Shown piece after piece: positions 25,157 through 33,148 of a DNA stretch of 33,148 nt. Position numbers and translations under genes: made by a program. The notes under the pieces are model-generated. The model was not told where the DNA came from. It made no database searches and saw nothing but the letters and a program-made list of their open reading frames with translations. Position 1 is the first letter of the stretch. Every line of letters starts with the position of its first letter. The stretch lies in assembly GCA_902606505.1 (NCBI GenBank), contig CACLGU010000017.1:1-33148 (forward strand), written 5' to 3'. Source of the stretch: an uncultured Prochlorococcus sp. GTDB lineage: Bacteria > Cyanobacteriota > Cyanobacteriia > PCC-6307 > Cyanobiaceae.

Positions 25157-25777
25157 ATGAAAAATCATACTATTCAAAAATTAATCTATGAATTAGTTAG
25201 TAAGCTTTTTGTATTACCTATTTATAAATTTGTATTTAAAGGTCAATTAATAGGTAGAGAAAATATTCCGCAAAAAGATTCTTTTATCATGGTTTCTAAT
25301 CATGGTTCTTTACTTGATCCTCCTTTGTTAGGCCATGCCCTTGGACGAAATATATCTTTTATGGCCAAGGCAGAGCTTTTTAAAATTCCTTTTCTTGGTT
25401 TTATTATCAAGGCTTGTGGAGCATATCCTGTGAAAAGAGGAATTGTTGATAAAAATACAATTAAAACAGCATGTAAAAAATTGTCAAACGATAATTGTAT
25501 TGGAATTTTTATTGATGGCACTCGTCAAAAAAATGGCCGAGTAAATAAGCCCAAACAAGGAGCAGCATTATTAGCCTTTAAAAATCAAAAATTATTATTG
25601 CCTGTTGCAATAGTTAATTCACATAGGCTAATGAGATTTAAATTCTTTTTTCCTTTATTTTCAAAAATAGTTATCAAAGTTGGAAAACCTATTCAACCTC
25701 CGCAAAGTTCATCAAGAGATGAACTTAATCTTGTGACAATGCACCTTAAAGACGAAATTAATAATTTGATTGGATGA
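25157..25777 (+). CDS. plsC: 1-acyl-sn-glycerol-3-phosphate acyltransferase
   Basis: PlsC acylates lysophosphatidic acid to phosphatidic acid at the membrane. The 206-residue protein has the HX4D motif His49-Asp54 (SNHGSLLDPP), then KAELFKIPFLG and the glycerol-phosphate motif GIFIDGTRQKNG. An N-terminal hydrophobic stretch (LFVLPIYKFVF) fits membrane association. It follows fabD by 6 bp and ends the rpaB-plsX-fabH-fabD-plsC run; its stop is 4 bp from that of the convergent tsaB. Confidence 0.92.
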   Translation: MKNHTIQKLIYELVSKLFVLPIYKFVFKGQLIGRENIPQKDSFIMVSNHGSLLDPPLLGHALGRNISFMAKAELFKIPFLGFIIKACGAYPVKRGIVDKNTIKTACKKLSNDNCIGIFIDGTRQKNGRVNKPKQGAALLAFKNQKLLLPVAIVNSHRLMRFKFFFPLFSKIVIKVGKPIQPPQSSSRDELNLVTMHLKDEINNLIG

Positions 25778-25781
25778 ATAT

Positions 25782-26435
25782 TTAGTTAATTGGAGAAATA
25801 GGGTAAAGAGGTAAAACTTTTTCCCAAGAATCTACATTTGAATTTAATGAATTTTTGTTTGATAAATCTAATAGTTCTTTTAAATCTTCTTTATCATCAA
25901 AAATAGCCTCGAAGAAAAGTTCTTTACACTCGAGTTCTTTAATAACTTTTGGTAAAACTTTTTCTCGAATGATTAGATCTGAAGGAGTTTTTTCGTCATG
26001 ACAAATCTCATATTTACCTGCAATAAAACCCTTTCGTTTTAATTTTTTGTAAATCCAGAATGATTTTTTGTTTGTAAAGATATTATTTTTTGATGCAATT
26101 CTTTTTGCCATTATTTCAAATGAACTAAAACTGTCTAAAGGACATTTTATTTGTTGTGAGATCGTTCTTGCTAAAACTACAATAAGTCGTGAAGCATTAA
26201 AATTTGCTGGTCCTATACTGACAGATAACTTATTTATTTTTTGTAAATTTTCTTTGGAAATGAATTTATCTAGATCATTAATTAAGTTGTTGCAAAGGTC
26301 ATTATCAAATTTTTTGATAAATAATTCATCAGATTCAAGGTTATTGGTTTTTCTATACCCAAAGCCAAAAGAAGTGTCTGTGCTATGAATAACTAAAATT
26401 GGGTAACTTTCTCTTTGTTTTAGTTTATTTGTCAT
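25782..26435 (-). CDS. tsaB: tRNA threonylcarbamoyladenosine biosynthesis protein TsaB-like
   Basis: TsaB is the partner of TsaD in adding t6A at position 37 of ANN-decoding tRNAs. The 217-residue protein has the ASKHA-type opening ILVIHSTDTSFGFGYR and the LSVSIGPANFNASRLIVVLAR block, corresponding to the usual GPGSFTGLR segment but diverged. It lacks TsaD's metal-binding histidines, as expected. The sequence is divergent enough that I call it TsaB-like. It converges with plsC and lies 9 bp downstream of ycf34. Confidence 0.82.
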   Translation of the reverse strand: MTNKLKQRESYPILVIHSTDTSFGFGYRKTNNLESDELFIKKFDNDLCNNLINDLDKFISKENLQKINKLSVSIGPANFNASRLIVVLARTISQQIKCPLDSFSSFEIMAKRIASKNNIFTNKKSFWIYKKLKRKGFIAGKYEICHDEKTPSDLIIREKVLPKVIKELECKELFFEAIFDDKEDLKELLDLSNKNSLNSNVDSWEKVLPLYPISPIN

Positions 26436-26444
26436 CTATTACCT

Positions 26445-26696
26445 TTAAACAGGTAATTCCATACCTGGATTACATTTAGACCATTTACCAAATTCATTTT
26501 CAAAACTTTCACAAGATTGAACATCCCAATCAGTTTTATAATCACCATTATTATCTTTAACTATATTGACATGAATGAATGGTTTTTTTGCTTTAAAATC
26601 AGGAAGATCACAAATATGATCAACACCATGATTATTCTCAACATCATGATATGTGATACATCTATCAACCCATTTACAGTTGATGCAAATGCACAT
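26445..26696 (-). CDS. ycf34: Ycf34 (iron-sulfur protein)
   Basis: Ycf34 is a small Fe-S binding protein conserved in cyanobacteria and plastids, implicated in photosynthetic electron transport. From ATG at 26696 the protein has 83 residues and opens with MCICINCKWVDRCITYH, carrying the conserved Cys cluster (Cys2, Cys4, Cys7 and Cys13). A further Cys lies in HICDLPDF and two more in VQSCESF and KCNPGMEL. An upstream in-frame start would add 23 hydrophobic residues and run into the divergent cca gene, so I reject it. It is divergent from cca with only 14 bp between start codons. Confidence 0.88.
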   Translation of the reverse strand: MCICINCKWVDRCITYHDVENNHGVDHICDLPDFKAKKPFIHVNIVKDNNGDYKTDWDVQSCESFENEFGKWSKCNPGMELPV

Positions 26697-26710
26697 AATT
26701 AATAAATAAT

Positions 26711-27928
26711 ATGAAAAATAGCTTTCACAAAGATCATACACTAATAATTGATGAATTAGAAACAAGTATAAAAATTCATAATTTGGATTTAATCTTTGGT
26801 TTTTTACCTAAAGGATCATATTTGGTTGGTGGTTATATAAGAGATATTATTTTGGGAAGAAAAACTGAAAAGTTAGATGTTGATATTGTGGTACCTTTAA
26901 ATGCAATTGAAATTGGTAAAAAGATTGCAGATAATATTGGATCAAAATTTATAATTTTAGATAAAAAAAGAGAAGTAGTAAGAATTATTCTTAATAATAT
27001 TTATATTGATATTGCTAATCAAGTTTCATCTTCCATAGAAGGAGATTTATGTTCTAGAGACTTTTCGATCAATTCAATTGCTTTTTTATTTGATAAGAAA
27101 AGTTTGTTTGATCCATTAAATGGTCTTAAAGATCTTGAGATTTCATTGCTTAGAACTCATTCTGAAAACAATTTAATAAATGATCCTTTACGAATTTTAA
27201 GATGTTTTAGATTTGTTTCAGAATTGAATTTTAAAATTGATTTAAGATTAGTTGATTTTATAAAAAAGAATAAAGGGAACTTATATCTTGTAGCAAAAGA
27301 GAGAATTACTTATGAAATACAGAAAATAGTAGATGGAGCAAATGCTCTTGATGCAGTGCTATTGATAAAAAAATTAAATATATTTGATACTGAAAATTTA
27401 TTTGTAGATTCTTTTTTTTTGGATTTAGAGAAAATAAATTATGGAGAACTTGATCAGGAAGAAAAAGATAAATATTTACCATCATTTTTTATTGCTCAAA
27501 TCTTAGATGTTGTAACTTTAGAGAAACTGAAATTTAGTAAAGGTGATATTGCAAAAACTAAGTTATTGCGAAAATGGCACCTTTTCTTGAAAAACAAAAA
27601 TATCGCTCAGTTAGATGAATTTGACAGATTTAAATTACATCAAGAATTAGAAATGCTTCTGCCATCTTTTATTTTTTATTTACCTCAAAACTTACAATTA
27701 GATTGGCTTCATAGATGGCGTGACAAAGATGATAAATTATTTCATCCCGCAAACTTAGTTAATGGTGATGTAATTAAAAAAAACTTGGAAATCAAGGATG
27801 GACCTATCTTGGGAGAGCTTTTACAGTATCTTTCTAAAGAACTTGCATATAAGAGATTGAATAATTTTGATGAAGCTATTTATAAAGCAAAGCGATGGAT
27901 TGAACAAAATGCGCCAAAATGTGATTAA
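26711..27928 (+). CDS. CCA-adding enzyme / poly(A) polymerase family (tRNA nucleotidyltransferase)
   Basis: The protein adds or repairs the CCA 3' end of tRNAs, which fits the tRNA-Asn here being encoded without CCA. It has 405 residues. The class II nucleotidyltransferase head has YLVGGYIRDIILG (about 38-49) and the DxD metal site (Asp56, Asp58 in KLDVDIVV). RDFSINSIAF and DPLRILRCFRF follow. The helical C-terminal body is less conserved. In some cyanobacteria the CC- and A-adding activities are split between two enzymes, so I do not specify which bases it adds. Confidence 0.88.
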   Translation: MKNSFHKDHTLIIDELETSIKIHNLDLIFGFLPKGSYLVGGYIRDIILGRKTEKLDVDIVVPLNAIEIGKKIADNIGSKFIILDKKREVVRIILNNIYIDIANQVSSSIEGDLCSRDFSINSIAFLFDKKSLFDPLNGLKDLEISLLRTHSENNLINDPLRILRCFRFVSELNFKIDLRLVDFIKKNKGNLYLVAKERITYEIQKIVDGANALDAVLLIKKLNIFDTENLFVDSFFLDLEKINYGELDQEEKDKYLPSFFIAQILDVVTLEKLKFSKGDIAKTKLLRKWHLFLKNKNIAQLDEFDRFKLHQELEMLLPSFIFYLPQNLQLDWLHRWRDKDDKLFHPANLVNGDVIKKNLEIKDGPILGELLQYLSKELAYKRLNNFDEAIYKAKRWIEQNAPKCD

Positions 27929-27986
27929 ATACACATAGCTTAGTTTTGTTTAGAAGTTCAGACTTCAAAATCATTTTTAAAAATTT

Positions 27987-28406
27987 ATGAGTATTCGCAT
28001 TTACATTGGCAACTTACCACAAGGATTTAATCCAAAAGAATTTGATACACTTTTAAAGTCAGTTTCTGATTCAATTAGATTTAAAGCAGTTTTAGATAAG
28101 GAAACTAAGGAATGCAGGGGGTTTGGTTTTGCGACTTCTAATAATGAAGATAATGCTAATTTATTAATTCAAAAGTTAAATGGTTTTGAATTTAATGGTT
28201 CTAAATTAAGAGTAGAGCTATCAGAAAAGAAAGATTCTGCTTCAAATAAAAGAAATAGTGGAAAATTAAATAAGAATAAGAAGAGGAAAGACTTTAAGAA
28301 AATTGTTCACAGTGATGCTCCTAACTTAGAAGCTCCTGATCCAAGATGGGCTGGAGAACTATCTAAATTAAAAGATTTGTTGGCTAATCAGAAGACTCCT
28401 GCTTAG
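27987..28406 (+). CDS. RRM-type RNA-binding protein
   Basis: The protein has a single RNA recognition motif over residues 3-80, with RNP2 IYIGNLP and RNP1 RGFGFATS, as in the cyanobacterial Rbp family. A lysine/asparagine-rich linker (about 82-110) follows, then a short C-terminal tail with APDPRWAGELSKLKDLLA. The role is probably RNA chaperoning or mRNA localisation and stability; the target is unknown. It is the last gene before the minus-strand pds-crtB pair, with the crtB stop directly adjacent. Confidence 0.92.
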   Translation: MSIRIYIGNLPQGFNPKEFDTLLKSVSDSIRFKAVLDKETKECRGFGFATSNNEDNANLLIQKLNGFEFNGSKLRVELSEKKDSASNKRNSGKLNKNKKRKDFKKIVHSDAPNLEAPDPRWAGELSKLKDLLANQKTPA

Positions 28407-29315
28407 TCATTTAATTCGAGAAATTAAAAAAGATATAGGAATTTCAAAAGCTTTTACTGAATTTTTTACAAAAGCTCTATTATTAAAGACATCATAGTCT
28501 AGCCTTTCTATAGAATCTAATATTCCTCTGTAAAGACGTAAGGATGTCCAAACAGGCCATCTTGCGTCAGAAGACAACCATTTGATTCCATCTTCAGATT
28601 TCTGGAACCAATCGCGAGCCCTGGTTAATTGAAAGTTCATTAGTGCTTTCCATTGTTTGTTTATTTCACCTTTTAAAAGTTTTTCTTCAGAATAATTAAA
28701 TTTTTCAATGTCTTCTTGAGGAAGATAAATTCTTCCTCTTTGCCTATCTTCGCCTACATCTCTTAATATATTTGTTAATTGATTAGCTATACCTAAAGCT
28801 ATAGCCGCTTCTGAGGGGTCAGGTTTAGCACTCCATGGAGCGGATGTGTAAGCACTATCAATCCCCATGACATTCTGAGTCATCAAACCAACTGTCCCTG
28901 CGACTCTATAACAATAGAGTTTTAATTCATCAAAATCTTTGTATCTAAATTTATTAAGATCCATTCTCTGTCCATCTATCATGTCTAGATAAGGTTGAAT
29001 ACTTTGTGGATATTTTTCGATGGTGTCTAGTAGAACGGCATCTAATTCCGATTTAATGTTGCCTTTAAAAACATTCTTTGTATTTTCTTCCCATGCATTT
29101 AAATTTTCTGCAAGTTCATCTTGCGATTTAGTTGAAGCTTCTAAACTATCCATTATTTCATCTGTTCTTCTACACCAAACATAAATAGCCCAAATAGCTT
29201 TTCTTTTCTCTACAGGTAATAGAAGCGTTCCCAAGTAAAAGGTTTTAGCCCATTTTTGGGTTTCTTTTCGGCATATCTCGTATGCTTGATCTAGTTGAGA
29301 AATTGAATTTTTCAA
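28407..29315 (-). CDS. crtB: Phytoene synthase
   Basis: The enzyme condenses two geranylgeranyl diphosphates to 15-cis-phytoene, the first committed carotenoid step. The 302-residue protein has both aspartate-rich Mg-binding motifs: DEIMD (52-56) and DVGED (186-190, in NILRDVGEDRQRGRIYLP). CRRTDEIMD and YCYRVAGTVGLM are also typical. It lies 40 bp downstream of pds, so the pair is very likely one operon. Confidence 0.95.
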   Translation of the reverse strand: MKNSISQLDQAYEICRKETQKWAKTFYLGTLLLPVEKRKAIWAIYVWCRRTDEIMDSLEASTKSQDELAENLNAWEENTKNVFKGNIKSELDAVLLDTIEKYPQSIQPYLDMIDGQRMDLNKFRYKDFDELKLYCYRVAGTVGLMTQNVMGIDSAYTSAPWSAKPDPSEAAIALGIANQLTNILRDVGEDRQRGRIYLPQEDIEKFNYSEEKLLKGEINKQWKALMNFQLTRARDWFQKSEDGIKWLSSDARWPVWTSLRLYRGILDSIERLDYDVFNNRAFVKNSVKAFEIPISFLISRIK

Positions 29316-29355
29316 AAAGTTTTAGATGAATTTTTAAATTACTGTAATGTAAATC

Positions 29356-30798
<1,443 letters not shown>

Positions 30799-30846
30799 TT
30801 AAAGTTAGAACATAATAGTTTTTTTCGTTGATTATTTCGTAAAATT

Positions 30847-31194
30847 ATGGAAAAGATGCTTTTAAAATCGACTACTAGGCATGTAAGAATTTTTACTGCC
30901 GAAGTGGTAGATGAAGAATTAAAGTTTCATCCCAATAAACTAACTCTTGATTTAGATCCCGATAACGAATTTATTTGGAACGAAGATTCTCTAAACAAAA
31001 TAAATGAAAAGTTCAATGAATTAATAAAAGATAGAGCAGGAAAGGATTTAGATAATTATGAACTTAGAAAAATAGGATCAGAAATTGAAGTTTTGATTAA
31101 ATTTTTGCTTCAAAATGGTCAGCTTAGCTATAACCCTGATTGTAGAGTAATGAATTATTCAATGGGTTTACCAAAGACAAATGAAGTGCTGTGA
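30847..31194 (+). CDS. ndhM: NAD(P)H-quinone oxidoreductase subunit M
   Basis: NdhM is a peripheral subunit of the NDH-1 complex. The 115-residue protein contains [35 protein letters not shown] and [20 protein letters not shown], all family blocks in the right order. ATG at 30847 precedes the usual MLLK start by three codons; either is possible. It is divergent from pds, and the downstream DUF3172-like gene overlaps its stop by 4 bp. Confidence 0.94.
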   Translation: MEKMLLKSTTRHVRIFTAEVVDEELKFHPNKLTLDLDPDNEFIWNEDSLNKINEKFNELIKDRAGKDLDNYELRKIGSEIEVLIKFLLQNGQLSYNPDCRVMNYSMGLPKTNEVL

Positions 31195-31814
31195 ATAGAT
31201 CATCCTCAAATAGAAGGCCAAGAAGAGGCTCAAATAGAAGTTATTATCCACCAAATCCAAAGGATATTGATCCTTATGGTCAAAGAAGCAATAGATTGCC
31301 TGCTTCTTCTGAACAAAAAATTAACTTTAGTACAGGAACTATTGCTGTACTTGCTGGAGTATTAATTTTAGGTGTTGGTATCGGGAGCGCTATTACCAGT
31401 ACAACTGATGGCGGGCAGGGAAATATAGCAAGTCAACAACAATTAGATATGGCTGTTCCAGATCCTGAATTTTGCAGACAATGGGGAGCTAGTGCTTTTG
31501 TAATTGATGTTGAAATGTATACGACTCTAAATCCATCTACGAGTTTTGTAACGCAACCAGCTCTTCAGCCAGGGTGTGTTATCAGAAGAGAGAATTGGAC
31601 AGTGTTACAAAAACAGGGCGCAATTAGTAATGAAGATGTAAGAGAATGTAAGCAAAGGATGAACACTTTTGCTTATATTGGTTCTATAAGAGATAAGCCA
31701 ATAGTTAAGTGCGTTTATCAGACTGATGTAAATGAAAATAAATTTATAATAAAAGGTGATGGACAAGCTGAAGACGGCGGGGTAGGTATTAACAAAGAAG
31801 CAATTCAGTTTTGA
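31191..31814 (+). CDS. DUF3172-like single-pass membrane protein
   Basis: This is a 207-residue protein. The first 40 residues are Arg-, Ser-, Asn- and Pro-rich ([16 protein letters not shown]). One TM segment follows near 49-68 ([20 protein letters not shown]), then an ordered domain of about 120 residues with Cys in [22 protein letters not shown] and IVKCVYQT. This pattern matches the cyanobacterial DUF3172 family, whose function is unknown. It starts at GTG (31191) overlapping the ndhM stop (GTGA), so the two are translationally linked. Its position next to NdhM does not prove an NDH role. Confidence 0.82.
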   Translation: MNRSSSNRRPRRGSNRSYYPPNPKDIDPYGQRSNRLPASSEQKINFSTGTIAVLAGVLILGVGIGSAITSTTDGGQGNIASQQQLDMAVPDPEFCRQWGASAFVIDVEMYTTLNPSTSFVTQPALQPGCVIRRENWTVLQKQGAISNEDVRECKQRMNTFAYIGSIRDKPIVKCVYQTDVNENKFIIKGDGQAEDGGVGINKEAIQF

Positions 31815-31820
31815 TCGAAA

Positions 31821-32765
31821 TTATATATGCCTCAAAGGGCTTTCTAAACTAGCAAATTGTGGGAGAATGTTTTTCTTAAATACTTCTGATGCTCTTGATG
31901 TATATCTTGACGGATTAGTAATTAATTTAAGTTCTCTTTTTACTTCTAAATCAGCAACGAATGCTTTGTGGATTGTTCCAGCCGATAATTCTCTTTCAAT
32001 AGAAACAACAGGCAAAAAGGAGGCTCCTAAACCTGATTGAACTGCATTCTTGATTGCTTCAAGAGAGTTAAGTTCCATCTCAATTTTTAATCTTTGAATA
32101 TCAAGCCCAGAATCTTGGAGAAGTTTGTCAACAACTTTTCTTGTTGTAGATTGTGAGTCTAATGTTACAAAATTTAATTTGTATAAGTCTTCTTTTAGAA
32201 GCTCTTTTTTAGTCGAAAGTGGATGTTTAGATGGTAAAACTAATGCCAATTCATCAGTGGCATATGGAATTACTTGTAGCAAATTTTCCAAATCTCCAGG
32301 TAATTGTCCGCCAATAATGGCTAAGTCAATTTGTCCATTGGCGACACTCCAACCAGTTCTTCTCGTACTATGAACTTGAAGTTGAACGGATACATCAGGG
32401 TATTTTTGTCTGAATAGTCCTATCATTCTCGGCATTAAATATGTACCCGTTGTTTGGCTCGCTCCAATGACAAGAGTTCCACCTTTTAAGCTATTTAAAT
32501 CTTCAATAGCTTTGCATGCTTCGTCGCATTGATTCAAAATTCGTTCACAATATTCAAGTAATAGTCTCCCTGCTTCAGTCAATAGAGCCTTCCTACCACC
32601 TCTGTCGAAAATTGTGATTTCAAGTTGTTTTTCTAAATTTTGTATTTGTAAACTTACGGCAGGTTGGGTTACATATAAGATATCCGCAGCTTTTTTAAAA
32701 CTTCCTTGAGCTGCTATAGCTTTTAATATTCTTAATTGGTCGAGTGTAAATGGTAATTCTGGCAT
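31821..32765 (-). CDS. rbcR: LysR-type regulator, RbcR-like
   Basis: The 314-residue protein has an N-terminal winged helix-turn-helix (about 6-65: [20 protein letters not shown], then [15 protein letters not shown]). A periplasmic-binding-like effector domain follows (about 93-300), with [20 protein letters not shown]. The strong similarity to the Rubisco-operon regulator RbcR/Ycf30 of cyanobacteria and red plastids is recalled from the family pattern. It probably senses a carbon or redox metabolite. It is divergent from the Z-ISO-like gene across 83 bp containing a dyad that may be its operator. Confidence 0.85.
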   Translation of the reverse strand: MPELPFTLDQLRILKAIAAQGSFKKAADILYVTQPAVSLQIQNLEKQLEITIFDRGGRKALLTEAGRLLLEYCERILNQCDEACKAIEDLNSLKGGTLVIGASQTTGTYLMPRMIGLFRQKYPDVSVQLQVHSTRRTGWSVANGQIDLAIIGGQLPGDLENLLQVIPYATDELALVLPSKHPLSTKKELLKEDLYKLNFVTLDSQSTTRKVVDKLLQDSGLDIQRLKIEMELNSLEAIKNAVQSGLGASFLPVVSIERELSAGTIHKAFVADLEVKRELKLITNPSRYTSRASEVFKKNILPQFASLESPLRHI

Positions 32766-32781
32766 CTATTATGCCTACAAT

Positions 32782-32821
32782 TTCTTATAATTCTAATGCT
32801 TAAGAGCATTCTTGTTAAGAA
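32782..32821. promoter_or_regulatory. Dyad symmetry between rbcR and the Z-ISO-like gene
   Basis: AATGCT (32795-32800) and AGCATT (32805-32810) form an inverted repeat around TAAG. An outer pair TTCTTA (32782-32787) and TAAGAA (32816-32821) is centred one base away. Such dyads in a divergent gap are typical LysR operators. Assignment to RbcR is inferred. Confidence 0.4.
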
Positions 32822-32848
32822 CAAAAATTATTTGAACAATTTAAATTA

Positions 32849-33148
32849 ATGGAGACTCATAAAACTTCGCTAATCATTTTAATTTTGATTTTGATTTTTG
32901 CGGTCATCCATAGTGGGGGAGCAGCTTTAAGAATCAAAGCAGAATCTATTATGGGTCCAAGATTATGGCGGTTATGTTTTGTTTTTTTAAGTTTGCCATC
33001 TGCAATTATCTTGATTAGTTATTTTTTTAGCTCATAGATATGACGGAATCAGATTATGGAATTTACAAGGTAATAATTTTGTTTTTATGGTCGTTTGGTT
33101 CTTAACTGCAATAAGTTTTTTATTTTTATATCCCGCTACTTACAATTT
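32849..33148 (+). pseudogene. 15-cis-zeta-carotene isomerase (Z-ISO, NnrU family), frameshifted in a T-run and cut by window end
   Basis: This is a multi-pass membrane protein. The first frame has a TM segment, then IHSGGAALRIKAE, MGPRLWRLCFVFLSLPSA and ISYFF, and stops at 33035-33037. A second frame continues from GCT at 33030: AHRYDGIRLWNLQG, then WFLTAISFLFLYPATYN, to the edge. The joined sequence matches my memory of plant Z-ISO (HSGGAALR, HRYDG, LW, QG, SFLFLYP-type blocks). Z-ISO isomerises the 15-cis bond of zeta-carotene between PDS and ZDS. Seven T (33022-33028) break the frame; six T would read ISYFLAHRYDG. This could be a sequencing error or a real mutation. It is divergent from rbcR and near pds-crtB. 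Confidence 0.82.

Noticed and set aside
26697..26765. Longer N-terminus for Ycf34
   Set aside because: It would extend into the divergent cca gene and add hydrophobic residues not seen in the family; the Cys-rich start MCICINC is the natural N-terminus.
27949..27970. Terminator between cca and the RRM gene
   Set aside because: The stem GAAGT/ACTTC is only 5 bp with a mismatch beyond it, and no continuous T-tract follows; too weak to list.

Overview
The window looks like chromosome from a high-light-adapted Prochlorococcus. The DNA is very AT-rich and tightly packed: genes overlap by a few bases, convergent stops are interleaved, and some divergent start codons are almost touching. Gene content is cyanobacterial: RpaA and RpaB, Ycf3, Ycf34, NdhO, NdhM, a Crr7-like protein, the plant-type carotenoid desaturases, an RbcR-like LysR regulator and UPF0367. 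I see no phage, transposon, CRISPR or rRNA genes. One tRNA (Asn) is present.

Layout. 1-2455: a two-domain PTPS/QueD-family protein (cut by the left edge), aroK, a Crr7-like protein and a secreted protein. 2442-4607: a GST-like protein, then a DUF751/Ycf33-like gene, rbfA and hemD. 4600-6528 (minus): crtQ followed by an SRPBCC protein. 6628-8921: an IscA-type protein, a TPR protein, an LpxB-like glycosyltransferase and a two-TM protein. 8872-11846: an SDR, ndhO, a J-domain protein and cysK. 11998-13130: UPF0367, a frameshifted ABC ATPase, tRNA-Asn and a strong terminator. 13131-14174 is gene-poor, holding one 119-residue ORF and a long leader before rpaA. 14175-20852: rpaA, then (minus) a copper-type P-ATPase, tmk and holB, then ycf3 and radA. 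20960-25777: rpaB-plsX-fabH-fabD-plsC. 25782-28406: tsaB, ycf34, cca and an RRM protein. 28407-30756 (minus): pds-crtB. 30847-33148: ndhM, a DUF3172-like gene, rbcR, and a gene I recognise as Z-ISO (15-cis-zeta-carotene isomerase), cut by the right edge.

How the genes fit together. Phytoene synthase, phytoene desaturase, zeta-carotene isomerase and zeta-carotene desaturase lie within 28 kb, which covers most of the route to prolycopene. Two OmpR-type master regulators (RpaA for clock output, RpaB for high-light response) and an RbcR-like regulator are also here. RpaB abuts the phospholipid/fatty-acid genes plsX-fabH-fabD-plsC.

Most unusual points: (1) PlsX carries a ~146-residue N-terminal extension made of near-perfect 18-residue repeats. 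On a helical wheel these form an amphipathic helix with an uncharged polar face. (2) Two otherwise intact genes (ABC ATPase, Z-ISO) are each broken by a one-base change in a homopolymer, so either sequencing error or slippage-tolerant genes. (3) The PTPS-family protein is a tandem duplication whose first domain has lost the catalytic His.
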